In this document: piece after piece, positions 26,552-36,688 of the stretch
Layout of the letters: each line of letters starts with the position of its first letter
How positions within the stretch are numbered: the stretch's first letter is position 1
Source of the DNA: CAWDZK01 sp963807005
Lineage (GTDB): Bacteria > Actinomycetota > Actinomycetes > JACCUZ01
NCBI GenBank assembly: GCA_963807005.1
Contig: CAWDZK010000005.1
Location: forward strand, 434,001-498,000
Direction: 5' to 3'
DNA: 64,000 nt
Position numbers and translations under genes: made by a program
Notes under the pieces: model-generated
Database searches by the model: none
What the model was told of the DNA's origin: nothing
Seen by the model: only the letters and a program-made list of their open reading frames with translations

Positions 26552-27420
26552 CACAGCTCCCGCGCCGCGAGCAGGTGCGCCACCGAGTCCAACGAGAACA
26601 CCGGACCGTCGACGCAGACCAGCTTCTCCCGGAGCTGGCAGTGTCCGCACAGGCCGACACCGCAGCGCATGTTCCGCTCGAGCGAGACGCGCATCTGCTC
26701 GGCCGGAACACCGCGCTTGGTCAGCGCGGCGGCCCCGAACCGCATCATGACCTCCGGGCCGCAGACCAGCACGAGCGAACGGGCCGGGTCGAAGTCGGCC
26801 CCGGGGATCAGCTCGGTGACCGGGCCGACCTGCCCGCCCCACGACGACGATGCCTGGTCGACAGTCACGGCCACGTCGAGAACCCCCGCCGCCTCCCACC
26901 GGTGGAGCTCGTCGGTGAAGAGCAGGTCTGCCGGGGTCCGTCCGCCGTAGAGCAGGACGACCCGGCCGAACCGCTCGCGCCTGGCAAGCAGCTGGAGCAG
27001 TGCGGGGCGCAGCGGTGCCAGCCCGATGCCGCCGGCGACGACGACCACGTCGCCGCCTTGCCCGTCCTCGACGTCCCACCCGACGCCGTACGGCCCGCGC
27101 ACTCCCAGGACGTCGCCTGCCCTCGCCCCTGTCAGCGCGCGCGTGACTCCGCCGACGTTGCGCACGGTGTGCACCAGCAGGTCCGGCCGAGCGGGGTCTC
27201 CGCTGACCGAGATCGGCACCTCGCCGACGCCGAAGGCACCCAGCATCGTGAACTGACCGGGTGCGAAGGCCAGCCCCTCACCGTCGGGCGACACCAGGCC
27301 GAGGGTGACCGTGTCGCTCGTCTCGCGCCGGGTCCACAGCACGCGGAACCAGCGCGGCACCATCGCGTCCGGCGGCGGGGAGCCGGCCGGCGCGCGCGTC
27401 GTCGAGAGGTCAGCCGTCAT
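26551..27420 (-). CDS. hydG: Hydrogenase gamma subunit (FAD/NAD(P)-binding oxidoreductase)
   Basis: A 289-aa ferredoxin-NADP reductase-type protein. The FAD domain has FAPGQFTMLGAFGVGEVPISVSG; the NAD(P) domain has VVVVAGGIGLAPLRPALL and LVLVCGPEVMMRF. The C-terminal cysteine set ERNMRCGVGLCGHCQL...VCVDGP binds a [2Fe-2S] cluster. It transfers electrons between the hydrogenase clusters and NAD(P)H. Its start lies 11 bp inside the end of the upstream gene. Confidence 0.92.
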   Translation of the reverse strand: MTADLSTTRAPAGSPPPDAMVPRWFRVLWTRRETSDTVTLGLVSPDGEGLAFAPGQFTMLGAFGVGEVPISVSGDPARPDLLVHTVRNVGGVTRALTGARAGDVLGVRGPYGVGWDVEDGQGGDVVVVAGGIGLAPLRPALLQLLARRERFGRVVLLYGGRTPADLLFTDELHRWEAAGVLDVAVTVDQASSSWGGQVGPVTELIPGADFDPARSLVLVCGPEVMMRFGAAALTKRGVPAEQMRVSLERNMRCGVGLCGHCQLREKLVCVDGPVFSLDSVAHLLAAREL

Positions 27421-27873
27421 CGGCCGCGCCGTACAGGTCGAGCAGTCGCACCCGGGTGGACTGCAGCCGTTGGTACATCACCCCGGCGACCCGCTGCAGG
27501 ACGAGGTAGCCCAGTCGCGGGTCAGTCTCGAGCTTGTCCCGCAGGCAGGTCGCGTCCAGGGACACGGCCGAGACGTCCCCGACCGCCCGGGCGTCGAAGA
27601 ACCAGCGGTACGGCGGCACCAGCCACGACCAGCCCACCACCTCGCCCGCCTCCACCGTGTCGAGCACGTGGTCGCCGCCGCCCGGTGCGTGCACCTCCAG
27701 GGCGACTCGACCGCGCCGTACGACGTAGAACTGGTCGGCCGGCTCGCCCTCGTGGAAGAGGTGCCCGCCGGAACGGACGTGCACGTTGCCGGCGCAGCCC
27801 TCGAGCAGCGCCACCGTCTCCTCGTCCAAACCGTCGAAGAACGGGTGCTCGGCCAGGATCTGCCCGACGGACC

Positions 27874-27877
<4 letters not shown>
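27410..27877 (-). CDS. Stand-alone cyclic-nucleotide-binding-like domain protein in the hydrogenase operon
   Basis: A 155-aa protein that is one cupin-like CNB domain: LAEHPFFDGLDEETVALLEGC, HLFHEGEPADQFYVVRRGRVAL, then LDTVEAGEVVGWSWLVPP and a C-terminal helix. It has no helix-turn-helix. The phosphate-binding cassette, usually FGE-xAL-x-R-A, reads VGWSWLVPPYRWFFDARA and lacks the usual glutamate, so cAMP binding is doubtful. The GTG start at 27877 overlaps the beta-subunit stop (GTGA). A role as an extra subunit or sensor of this hydrogenase is inferred only from position. Confidence 0.8.
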
Positions 27878-29094
<1,217 letters not shown>

Positions 29095-29209
29095 GGCACC
29101 ACCCTCGCGAGCAGCCCCGGCCCCGGGTAGGGACCTTCGGCCCACGAGGACCAGGACGGGGATCCCGGGCGCCCGGACGACCGCGGCGCCGAGCCCGTAG
29201 CGTTCCGCC

Positions 29210-30148
29210 ATGGCCGGCCGCTCGGGAGTCACCGTCCTCGGGAGCGCCAACGTCGACCTCACGCTGGCCGTCGGGGCGCTGCCGCTGGCCGGCCAGACCC
29301 TGCTCGCCACGGGTCGGACCGGAGGACCCGGGGGCAAGGGGCTCAACCAGGCGGTGGCCTCGGCCCGGGCCGGCGCGCGCACCCGGTTCGTGGGCGCGGT
29401 CGGGGCGGACCCCGAGGGCGCCGAGCTGCTGCAGGTCCTGGCCGACGACGGCATCGAGGCGCTGGTGCGCAGGACCGAAGGGCGCACCGGGCTGGCCGTG
29501 GTGATGGTCGACGCGAGCGGCGAGAACGCCATCGTGGTCGCGTCCGGCGCCAACGCCGAGCTGGTCGGGCTCCGCCGCGACGAGCTGGCCGCCGTCACTG
29601 TCGCGGAGGTGCTGCTCATGCAGCTGGAGGTCCCGGTTCCGACCGTCGCCGAGGCGGCCCGTGCCGCCCGGGATGCCGGCACACTGGTGGTGCTCAACGC
29701 GGCCCCGCAGCGCGAGCTGCCGCCGGCGGTCACCGACCACCTGGACCTGCTGGTCGTCAACGAGGGCGAGGCCCGGGGGCTTGCAGCCGGTCCGCCCGAG
29801 TCCCCCGCGCTGCCGGCCGCGGCCCGGGAGGCCGATGTCGACCGCCACGTCGACCGCCTGCTCGAGCGGGTGCCGGCGGTGGTCGTGACGCTCGGACCGC
29901 GCGGTGCGCTCTACCGGAGCCGCGAGGGGGCGCGCCACCTGGAGCCCGGCCGGCCGGTCGCCGTCACCGACACGACCGGCGCCGGCGACACCTTCGCGGG
30001 CTACCTGGCCGCAGCGCTGGCCGAGGGTCGCCCGGTGCCCGGTGCCCTGGCGGTGGCGAACGCGGCAGCCGCCCTCTGCGTGCAGCGCCCGGGTGCGGTC
30101 CCGGCCGTCCCGCGACGTGGGGAGGTCGACGCCTCACCGGCCGGCTGA
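29210..30148 (+). CDS. Ribokinase-like PfkB carbohydrate kinase
   Basis: A 312-aa PfkB sugar kinase. Seen: VLGSANVDLTLAVGALPLAGQTLLA, the GGPGGKGLNQAVASARAG substrate/phosphate segment, VNEGEARGLA, and the active-site motif TDTTGAGDTFAGYLAAAL with the catalytic Asp. The overall pattern is closest to ribokinase. It is divergent from the hydrogenase operon and convergent with a dehydrogenase gene 15 bp away. The substrate cannot be fixed from the sequence. Confidence 0.87.
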   Translation: MAGRSGVTVLGSANVDLTLAVGALPLAGQTLLATGRTGGPGGKGLNQAVASARAGARTRFVGAVGADPEGAELLQVLADDGIEALVRRTEGRTGLAVVMVDASGENAIVVASGANAELVGLRRDELAAVTVAEVLLMQLEVPVPTVAEAARAARDAGTLVVLNAAPQRELPPAVTDHLDLLVVNEGEARGLAAGPPESPALPAAAREADVDRHVDRLLERVPAVVVTLGPRGALYRSREGARHLEPGRPVAVTDTTGAGDTFAGYLAAALAEGRPVPGALAVANAAAALCVQRPGAVPAVPRRGEVDASPAG

Positions 30149-30162
30149 GGGCCTCGGGCCGC

Positions 30163-31293
30163 TCAGGACTCCAGCGGGACGCTGCTGCCGGTCGCGTGCG
30201 AGCGCAGGGCGGCAGCGAACACCCGGTGCGACGCCAGCGCCTCGGCCGGCGTGGCGGTGCCGAACCGGTCGCCCAGCTCGCCGGCGCGCTCGGCGAGGAA
30301 GACCGCCCACATCTGCAGCAGCGCGTCGGTCAGGCCGAACTCGAAGATGGCACCGGTCACCGTCGGCCACACGCTGGTGTGCCCGGGCTGGACCTCCGAC
30401 CAGGCCTGCTCGCCGTCGACCATGCCGAAGCGGTGCAGGACCTGCGGGCTGCGGGTGGAGAAGCGCACGCCGCCGTCCATGCCCACCGCCTCGAAGAACC
30501 AGGTGTTCCGCTCGCCCGGGGCGATCCGCTTGGTCTCCCAGATCATCGGAAAGCGCCGCTCGGCGGTCTGCACGCTCAGCGCGAGCAGCGCGTTGTCGAA
30601 GGTGTCGCAGGGCACCGGGGTGCCGTCCGGGCCGGGCCGCGTCCGCACCACGTCGTCGAGCAGCGCGTACACGCTGTGCGGTGCCCAGCCCAGCCGCAGC
30701 GGCACGTGCGCCGCGTGCATGCCGAGGTCGCCCATCACGCCGATCTCGCCGCAGGTCGCTGCCCGGCGCTTCCAGTTGATGGGCTTGGCCCGGTCCAGGT
30801 CGGAGGAGTGCAGCAGGCCCGACCGCACCTCCAGGACCTCGCCGAGCAGACCCTCGCGCACCAGGTGCACCGCGCGCTGGGCGCCGGGGAAGAACGGCAG
30901 CTCGCTGGAGACGCGGACGAAGACCGACGCCGACGAGATGGCGGACACGATCCGTTCGGCGGCGGCGAGGTCGATCCCGAACGGCTTCTCGCCGAGGAAG
31001 TCCTTCCCGGCGGCCACCGCGTCGAGGTAGACCCGTTCGTGCAGGTCGTGCGGCACGGCGAGGTAGAGGACGTCGATGCCCGGGTCGTCGAGCAGTCGGC
31101 GGTAGTCGTCGGTGACGGTCGCCACCCCGCTGCGCCGCCACCAGTCCTGCACCCCGGGGGCAGGGTCGGCCAGGGCCACCACCTCCGGGCGGACCGGGTG
31201 GTCGACCAGGGCGTCCCACCGCCGGGTGAGGACGAGCAGCTCGCGGCCCATCAGGCCGCCGCCCACGACCCCGATGCGGACCGGCGTGCTCAC
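30163..31293 (-). CDS. Gfo/Idh/MocA-family dehydrogenase
   Basis: A 376-aa NAD(P)-dependent sugar or polyol dehydrogenase. The Rossmann motif is IGVVGGGLMGREL, and the EKPFG motif supplies the conserved lysine. The C-terminal domain is longer than average. The GTG start overlaps the aldolase stop (GTGA), so the two are co-translated and probably act in one pathway. Substrate unknown. Confidence 0.85.
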   Translation of the reverse strand: MSTPVRIGVVGGGLMGRELLVLTRRWDALVDHPVRPEVVALADPAPGVQDWWRRSGVATVTDDYRRLLDDPGIDVLYLAVPHDLHERVYLDAVAAGKDFLGEKPFGIDLAAAERIVSAISSASVFVRVSSELPFFPGAQRAVHLVREGLLGEVLEVRSGLLHSSDLDRAKPINWKRRAATCGEIGVMGDLGMHAAHVPLRLGWAPHSVYALLDDVVRTRPGPDGTPVPCDTFDNALLALSVQTAERRFPMIWETKRIAPGERNTWFFEAVGMDGGVRFSTRSPQVLHRFGMVDGEQAWSEVQPGHTSVWPTVTGAIFEFGLTDALLQMWAVFLAERAGELGDRFGTATPAEALASHRVFAAALRSHATGSSVPLES

Positions 31294-32129
31294 CGCGCGC
31301 CGAGCATCGCCGAAGCGGCCTCGACCGTCGCCCCGTCGTGCAGCATCGCCATCAGGGCGCGGGTGAGGGCCGCCGGGTCGGTGTGCTGGATGACGTTGCG
31401 CCCGTACACGATCCCGGCCGCGCCCTGGTCCAGCACGGCGGCGGTCCGGCGCAGCAGCTCGTCGTCGTCGACCCGCCCGCCCCCACGCACGAGCACCGGT
31501 ACCTGACCCGCTGCCTGGACCACCTGGTGGTAGTCGCTCACGTCGTCGGTCGGGTCGGCCTTGATGATGTCCGCGCCGAGCTCGACCGCCTGGCGGACGA
31601 GCGGCACGACCCTCGACGTCGTCCCGTCGGAGGTGTACCCGCCCGCCGTGGCGTCCTTCATCACCAGCGGCTCCACCATCAGCGGCATCCCGTAGCGCTC
31701 GCAGTCGGCCTTGGCGGTGAGCACGTTGACCAGGCAGTCCTCGCGGACCTCGGGGCGACCGGGCAGGTCGAAGAGGTTGACGACGACGCAGGCGGCGTCG
31801 AGCCGTACGGCGGTGAGCGCGGGCTCCGGGATCAGCCGGCTGAACAGCCGGTCGGGCAGCACCTGCCCGTAGACGTTCGCCACGTCGGTGCGCAGCACCA
31901 ACGCCGGCCGGCGCCGGTCGGGGATCTCCTGCAGCAGTCGCGCCTGGCCCTGGGTCAGCTGGATCGCGTCCGGCCCGGCGTCGGCCAGGACCCGGACGGC
32001 GGCGGCCAGGTCCTCGATCCCGGCGAGGAACGAACCCTCACCGAAGAACCCGTGGTCGACGGCGACGTCGAAGCATCTCCCGGAGCGGTGGTCGAACAGC
32101 CGGGACATGCGGATCCGGACGTCGGACAC
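31290..32129 (-). CDS. DhnA/LacD-type class I aldolase
   Basis: A 279-aa (β/α)8 aldolase of the DhnA/FbaB/LsrF group. Seen: FDVAVDHGFFGEGSFLAG, ADIIKADPTDD with a candidate Schiff-base lysine, VLVRGGGRVDDDELLRR and GAAGIVYGRNVIQH (phosphate-binding loop). It would cleave a ketose phosphate into triose-size products. The GTG start at 32129 has AGGAGG four bases upstream; the longer upstream frame is antisense to the kinase gene. It is divergent from that kinase across a 96-bp promoter region. Confidence 0.85.
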   Translation of the reverse strand: MSDVRIRMSRLFDHRSGRCFDVAVDHGFFGEGSFLAGIEDLAAAVRVLADAGPDAIQLTQGQARLLQEIPDRRRPALVLRTDVANVYGQVLPDRLFSRLIPEPALTAVRLDAACVVVNLFDLPGRPEVREDCLVNVLTAKADCERYGMPLMVEPLVMKDATAGGYTSDGTTSRVVPLVRQAVELGADIIKADPTDDVSDYHQVVQAAGQVPVLVRGGGRVDDDELLRRTAAVLDQGAAGIVYGRNVIQHTDPAALTRALMAMLHDGATVEAASAMLGAR

Positions 32130-32156
32130 AGAGCCTCCTGGTGCCTGGACGGGTCG

Positions 32157-32186
32157 TTGACGCAGGCTACGCGGCGCGCCTAGCGT
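32157..32186 (+). promoter_or_regulatory. Probable σ70-type promoter of the PfkB–isomerase–FGGY operon
   Basis: TTGACG (32157–32162), an 18-bp spacer and TAGCGT (32181–32186), 40 bp before the TTG start at 32226. It lies in the divergent gap between the aldolase and kinase genes. Confidence 0.5.
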
Positions 32187-32225
32187 GCGCGCGAAGGTCG
32201 GACGAGCTCGTGAGGGGCGCTGGCG

Positions 32226-33230
32226 TTGCTCGTAGTCGGCACGAACCTCACCCAGGACCGCATCATCCGTCTCGCGGACCTGTTGCCAGGCGCGGTGCTG
32301 CGTGCCCGCGAGGTGGTCACCGCTCCCGGCGGCAAGCCCGTCAACGTGGCCCGGGCCGCCCTCGCACTCGGCGGCCGGCCCACCCTGCTGGCGAGCTGCC
32401 CGGGCCACCTGGGTGCCCTGCTCGCGGAGCAGCTGGTCGCGGACGGGCTCGAGGTGACGGCAGTCCACACCGCCGGCGAGCTCCGGACCGCCACCATCCT
32501 GCTCGAGGACGGCGGTCGCACCACCGTCGTGAACGAGCCCGGCCCGGTGCTCGACGGCGACGGGGTCGCGGCGCTGCTCTCCGCCTACGACGGGGCGCTG
32601 GCCGCGCAGCAGCGGACGGTCGTGGTCGTCTCCGGCAGCCTGCCGCCCGGCGCTCCCGTCGATCTCTACGCGGAGCTGGTCCGGCGCGGCGCGCAGCACG
32701 GCTGCGCCACCGTGGTGGACGTCGGCGGCCCGGTGCTGGCTGCGGCCCTGCCGGCCGGGCCGACCCTGGTCAAACCCAACCTCGCGGAGGCGGAGGCGGT
32801 GCTGCGGCTGATGGCCGGGTCGGCCGCCGACGAGGCGGGCACCGATCACGCCGAGGCGGTGGACGAGTCCGGGCAGGACGTCCCCGGCCGCTGCCTGGCC
32901 GCCGCCGTGGCGCTGGTCGAGGCCGGCGCCAAGGCGGCGTTGGTGAGCGGCGGACGGACCGGCGCCGCGCTGCACTCGCCCGCGGGCTCGTGGTGGGTCG
33001 CGGCACCGGTCGTCGATACGGTCAACCCGGTCGGTGCGGGGGACACCCTGGTCGCAGGGGTCGCGGTGGCGCTCGGCAGAGGCGACCCGCTGCCGGCCGC
33101 CGTGCGCTTCGGCGTGGCGTGCGCCGCGGACAGCGTGCGCCGGGTCGGCCCGGGTGCGGTGGAGCCGGCCGCCGTCGCCGCGCTCCTGGACTCGGTGCAG
33201 ATCTCGACGCGTGCGGAGATGACGACATGA
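32226..33230 (+). CDS. PfkB-family hexose/phosphohexose kinase (1-phosphofructokinase-like)
   Basis: A 334-aa PfkB kinase of the FruK/LacC branch: VVGTNLTQDRI at the N terminus, APGGKPVNVARAALALGG, VVSGSLPPGAP, VKPNLAEAEA and the active site VNPVGAGDTLVAG with the catalytic Asp. The TTG at 32226 is the only start near GAGGGG (32214–32219). The stop overlaps the next ATG (ATGA). With the divergent DhnA-type aldolase it could make and cleave a ketohexose bisphosphate. The exact substrate is not clear. Confidence 0.83.
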   Translation: MLVVGTNLTQDRIIRLADLLPGAVLRAREVVTAPGGKPVNVARAALALGGRPTLLASCPGHLGALLAEQLVADGLEVTAVHTAGELRTATILLEDGGRTTVVNEPGPVLDGDGVAALLSAYDGALAAQQRTVVVVSGSLPPGAPVDLYAELVRRGAQHGCATVVDVGGPVLAAALPAGPTLVKPNLAEAEAVLRLMAGSAADEAGTDHAEAVDESGQDVPGRCLAAAVALVEAGAKAALVSGGRTGAALHSPAGSWWVAAPVVDTVNPVGAGDTLVAGVAVALGRGDPLPAAVRFGVACAADSVRRVGPGAVEPAAVAALLDSVQISTRAEMTT

Positions 33231-34255
33231 CCAGCTGGTCGCCGGTGCTGCTCCCGCCCAACCAGTTCCCGCACTTCTACCGTGGCGGAGACCGGATCGG
33301 CGCCCTGCGCGGTGGCCCCGGCGGACCGATGCGGCCGGAGGAGTGGCTCGGCTCGACCGTGACCCGCTTCGGCGAGGAGACCTCCGGGCTGTCGGTGCTC
33401 CCGGACGGCCGCTACCTGCGCGATGCCGTGCTGGCCGACGCATGGGGGTGGCTCGGGCCGGAGCACCTGACCGACTTCGGCGAGAGCAGCGAGCTGCTGG
33501 CGAAGCTGCTGGACCCGGACCAGCGGCTGCCGGTGCACTTCCACCCGGACAAGGCGTTCGCCCGGCAGCACCTCGGGCTCGACCACGGCAAGACCGAGGC
33601 CTGGATCGTGCTCGAGGCCCCCGACGGCGCGGGCGTGGGTCTGGGCTTCTCGCAGCCCATGACCAAGGACCACGTCCTCGACCTGGTCACCCGCCGCGAC
33701 AGCGCGACCCTGCTCGCCGCGCTGCACCGGCTGCCGGTCCGCGCGGGCGAGACCGTCCTGGTCCCGGCGGGCGTGCCGCACGCCATCGACGCCGGGGTCC
33801 TGGTGCTCGAGCTGCAGGAGCCCACCGACCTCTCGGCTCTGCTGGAGTGGGACGGGTTCGCGGTCGACGGCGAGAAGGACGGGCACCTCGGGCTCGGCTT
33901 CCCGACGGTCCTCGACGCACTGCGGCTGGACCCGCTGCCCGAGGACGAGCGCGACGACCTGGTCCGGGACAGCGGCTTGTCGGGTGGTGACGTCCGCAGC
34001 CTGCTCACGAGGCGGGCCGACGGCTTCTTCCGCGCGGACCTGCTGCCCGGGCACGGCGAGGTCCAGGCCGGGTTCGCCGTGTGCCTGGTGCTGGCCGGGT
34101 CGGGGCCGGTGGTCACCGAGCGTGCGGGGACCCTGGACGTGGCGCGGGGGGCGGCGTTCGTGGTGCCGTGGGCGGCGGGGCGCTGGCACGTGGACGGCGT
34201 GGACGTGGTCGTCTGCCGGCCGCCCAGACCGCCGAACGCGCCGGGGCCCAGGTGA
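33227..34255 (+). CDS. Class I phosphomannose isomerase-like protein
   Basis: A 342-aa cupin-type metal isomerase. Zinc-site features are LPVHFHPDKAFA, GKTEAWIVLEAPDG and LVPAGVPHAIDAG, matching the ManA family. In this operon it may interconvert an aldose (phosphate) and a ketose (phosphate) between the transporter and the kinases, not necessarily mannose 6-phosphate. ATG 33227 and the stop at 34255 both form 4-bp overlaps with the flanking kinase genes. Confidence 0.82.
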   Translation: MTSWSPVLLPPNQFPHFYRGGDRIGALRGGPGGPMRPEEWLGSTVTRFGEETSGLSVLPDGRYLRDAVLADAWGWLGPEHLTDFGESSELLAKLLDPDQRLPVHFHPDKAFARQHLGLDHGKTEAWIVLEAPDGAGVGLGFSQPMTKDHVLDLVTRRDSATLLAALHRLPVRAGETVLVPAGVPHAIDAGVLVLELQEPTDLSALLEWDGFAVDGEKDGHLGLGFPTVLDALRLDPLPEDERDDLVRDSGLSGGDVRSLLTRRADGFFRADLLPGHGEVQAGFAVCLVLAGSGPVVTERAGTLDVARGAAFVVPWAAGRWHVDGVDVVVCRPPRPPNAPGPR

Positions 34256-35571
34256 CGCCCGTCCTGGTCGGGGTGGACATCGGCACCACCAGGGTCAAGG
34301 CAGTCGCGACCGACCACGACCTCGCCGTACGGGGCGAGCACGCCGTCGTCACCCCGTGGCGGCACGAGGGTGCCCATGCCGAGGTCGACCCGGACGCGCT
34401 CGCGCAGGCGGTGACGGCCGCGGCCGCCGGCGCCGCCCGCTCAGCCGGCGCCCGGGCCCTCGCCGTCGGGATGGCGGGGATGTCCGAGACCGGCGTCCTG
34501 CTGGACGGGCACGACCGGCCGCTGGCCCCGGCGCTGGCCTGGCACGACCCCCGCGGGGACGTCGACCAGGTCCGCCGCGAGCTGGGCGACGAGGCCTACC
34601 GCCGCACCGCCGGGCGCCCGATCGACGCCGTCTCCAGCCTGCCCAAGCTGCTCTGGCTGCGACGGCACGTCGACGAGGCACGGCAGGCCGTGCGGTTCCT
34701 GTCCGTGCCGGAGTGGGCGGTCTTCGCCCTCGGCGGGGAGCCCGTCAACGAGCTGTCCCTGGTCAGCCGCACCGGCCTGTTCGACGTGCCCGGGCGCCGG
34801 CCGTGGGGGGACGCCCTCGCCCTGCTCGGGGCCGGGCCGTCGTTCCTCGGCGAGATCGTCAGCGCCGGCGCGCCGGTCGGGCGCGTGGGCGACACGGCGC
34901 CCGAGGAGCTGCGCGGCGCGGTCCTCACCGTGGCCGGGCACGACCACCAGGTCGCCGCGTTCGCCCTCGGGGCGGCCTCCGACGGCGCCCTGTTCGACTC
35001 CCTCGGCACCGCCGAGGCGCTGCTGCGCACGGTGCGCGCGCCACTCGACAACGGGTCCATCGACCGGATGGCACAGCTGAACATCTCGACCGGCTGGGGG
35101 GTGCTGCCGGACCATCTCTGCCTGCTCGCGGGTCTGCCCACCGGTATCTCGCTGGAGCGCGTCGGCGCGATGGTCGGGGCGTCCACCCCGGCCGACCGGG
35201 TCGAGCTCGGCCGGCGGGCGCTGTCCACCGACCGGTCCGGGACGGCGATGCGGGTCTCGGCGACCTACCACGGCCTGACGGTGCACGACGTGGACGACGA
35301 GGCGGCCCCGGCGCTGGTGTGGCGGGTCGCCGTCGAGGACGTCAGTGCGATGAGCGAAGCCATCCTGGCGGCGATCGCGGCCGAGGTCGGCGCGCACCGC
35401 TCGGTGGTCGTCGCCGGTGGCTGGCTGCACAACCCGATGGTGCGCGCGGTCAAGCAGGCGCAGTACGGCGCGTTCGGCACCCGCGACCTGCCCGAGCCGG
35501 GCGCCGTCGGCGCGGCCGAGCTGGCCGGTGTCGCCGCCGGGGTCCTGGCACCGCGCTGGCCGGTCGGCTAG
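34252..35571 (+). CDS. FGGY-family carbohydrate kinase
   Basis: A 439-aa two-domain kinase. The N-terminal ATPase motif is VGVDIGTTRVKAVATD, WHDPRGD lies in the substrate region, the catalytic Asp is in LTVAGHDHQVAAFALG, and VVVAGGWLHNP is the adenosine motif. FGGY enzymes phosphorylate pentoses, hexoses or polyols such as xylulose or gluconate. It is somewhat short for the family (usually 480–520 aa). The GTG at 34252 overlaps the isomerase stop; the 3' end overlaps the convergent LacI gene by 4 bp. Confidence 0.85.
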   Translation: MTPVLVGVDIGTTRVKAVATDHDLAVRGEHAVVTPWRHEGAHAEVDPDALAQAVTAAAAGAARSAGARALAVGMAGMSETGVLLDGHDRPLAPALAWHDPRGDVDQVRRELGDEAYRRTAGRPIDAVSSLPKLLWLRRHVDEARQAVRFLSVPEWAVFALGGEPVNELSLVSRTGLFDVPGRRPWGDALALLGAGPSFLGEIVSAGAPVGRVGDTAPEELRGAVLTVAGHDHQVAAFALGAASDGALFDSLGTAEALLRTVRAPLDNGSIDRMAQLNISTGWGVLPDHLCLLAGLPTGISLERVGAMVGASTPADRVELGRRALSTDRSGTAMRVSATYHGLTVHDVDDEAAPALVWRVAVEDVSAMSEAILAAIAAEVGAHRSVVVAGGWLHNPMVRAVKQAQYGAFGTRDLPEPGAVGAAELAGVAAGVLAPRWPVG

Positions 35572-36623
35572 GACGCCGCCTCGCGGAACGGCGTGATCTC
35601 GCCGGAGCCGCGTACGACGAGACGGGTCGGGACGACCTGGGTGCCGAACGGCGACGGGTCGCCGTCGATCCGGCGGAACAGCTGCTCCGCCGCCACCCGC
35701 CCGATCATCTCCGGGTCCTGTGCGACCACGGTGACGGGTGGGTCGAGCAGGTCGCCCAGGAGGAAGTCGTCGAAGCCGACCAGCGCCACGTGGTGCTGCC
35801 GACCGAGCCGCCGCAGCGCCTTGACGGCGCCGATCGTCACCAGGTTCTGCGCGGTGAACAGCGCGGTCGGCGGGTCGGGCCGGGTGAGCATCTCGGCGGT
35901 CGCCTCCTCGGCGGCCTCGACCGTCGGCGCGTCGCGCGCGACGCGGTCTGCGGTGATCGGCAGCCCCGCCGTGCGCAGGGCGTCGACGTACCCGTCGTAG
36001 CGCTCGGAGGCGGTGGCGATCCGGGCCAGGTCACCGAGGAAGCCGATCCGCTGGTGCCCGCGCGCGAGCAGGTGCGACACCCCGCTCCGGGACCCCTCGC
36101 GGTTGTCCGTCAGGACGACGTCGGCGTCGAGCCGGCCGGGTGTCCGGTCGACGAAGACCAGTGCGGTACCTGCGCGCTGCTCCGGGACGAGGTAGGAGTG
36201 GTCGGAACCGGCGGGCATGAGGATGAGGCCGTCGACCCGGCGCGAGGTGAACGCCGCGACCAGCTCGCGCTCCCGTTGCGGCGTCTCGTCCAGGCTGCCG
36301 GCCAGCACCGCCACGCCCCTGCCCCGGGCGACGTCCTCCACCGCCCGGTGCACCGCGGAGGAGAACGGGTTGGCGACGTTCTCCAGCAGCAGCCCGATGG
36401 TCCCCGTGCGGCCGTCGGCGCGGCGCAGGCTGCGGGCGCCGGCGTTGAGCTGGAAGTTCAGCTCCTCGGCCGCGCTGCGGACCTTGTCGACGAGCAGCTC
36501 GGAGACGCCCGGCTCGCGGTTGACCACCCGGGACACCGTCTTGAGGCTGACCCCGGCCAGGGCCGCGACGTCCCGCATGGTCGCGCGCGGACGCGGCGCG
36601 GACGGTCCGGATAACGTTGTCAT
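35568..36623 (-). CDS. LacI-family transcriptional repressor
   Basis: A regulator of about 351 aa. The HTH is at residues about 15–60 (TMRDVAALAGVSLKTVSRVVN, a strict LacI signature), followed by a periplasmic-binding-protein-like sugar domain (GTIGLLLENVANPFSS; VALVGFDDFLLGDLLDPPVTVV). The ATG at 36623 is preferred; a GTG at 36626 is next to it. An AACGTT-centred palindrome overlaps the start codon region and a second lies 79 bp away before the ABC-transporter operon, so it probably represses both. The effector is probably the imported sugar or its phosphate. Confidence 0.92.
   Translation of the reverse strand: MTTLSGPSAPRPRATMRDVAALAGVSLKTVSRVVNREPGVSELLVDKVRSAAEELNFQLNAGARSLRRADGRTGTIGLLLENVANPFSSAVHRAVEDVARGRGVAVLAGSLDETPQRERELVAAFTSRRVDGLILMPAGSDHSYLVPEQRAGTALVFVDRTPGRLDADVVLTDNREGSRSGVSHLLARGHQRIGFLGDLARIATASERYDGYVDALRTAGLPITADRVARDAPTVEAAEEATAEMLTRPDPPTALFTAQNLVTIGAVKALRRLGRQHHVALVGFDDFLLGDLLDPPVTVVAQDPEMIGRVAAEQLFRRIDGDPSPFGTQVVPTRLVVRGSGEITPFREAAS
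36610..36621. promoter_or_regulatory. LacI-type operator overlapping the repressor start
   Basis: GATAACGTTGTC, one mismatch from the perfect palindrome GACAACGTTGTC at 36689. It covers the first codons of the LacI gene on the minus strand. This suggests autoregulation. Confidence 0.65.
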
Positions 36624-36652
36624 CACGCGGGTTTCTTTTCGGAGGCGAACTC

Positions 36653-36682
36653 TTGACGGGGATGTAAAGGCAGGACTACAAC
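36653..36682 (+). promoter_or_regulatory. Probable promoter of the ABC sugar importer operon
   Basis: TTGACG (36653–36658), 18-bp spacer, TACAAC (36677–36682). The LacI operator begins 7 bp after the -10 element, at the expected transcription start, which fits repression by blocking initiation. Confidence 0.5.
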
Positions 36683-36688
36683 TACCCA

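Noticed and set aside
30163..35571. Sulfoquinovose or standard fructose pathway
   Set aside because: The SQ isomerase and sulfo-sugar reductase are missing, and fructose breakdown would not need the dehydrogenase, PMI-like isomerase and FGGY kinase together.
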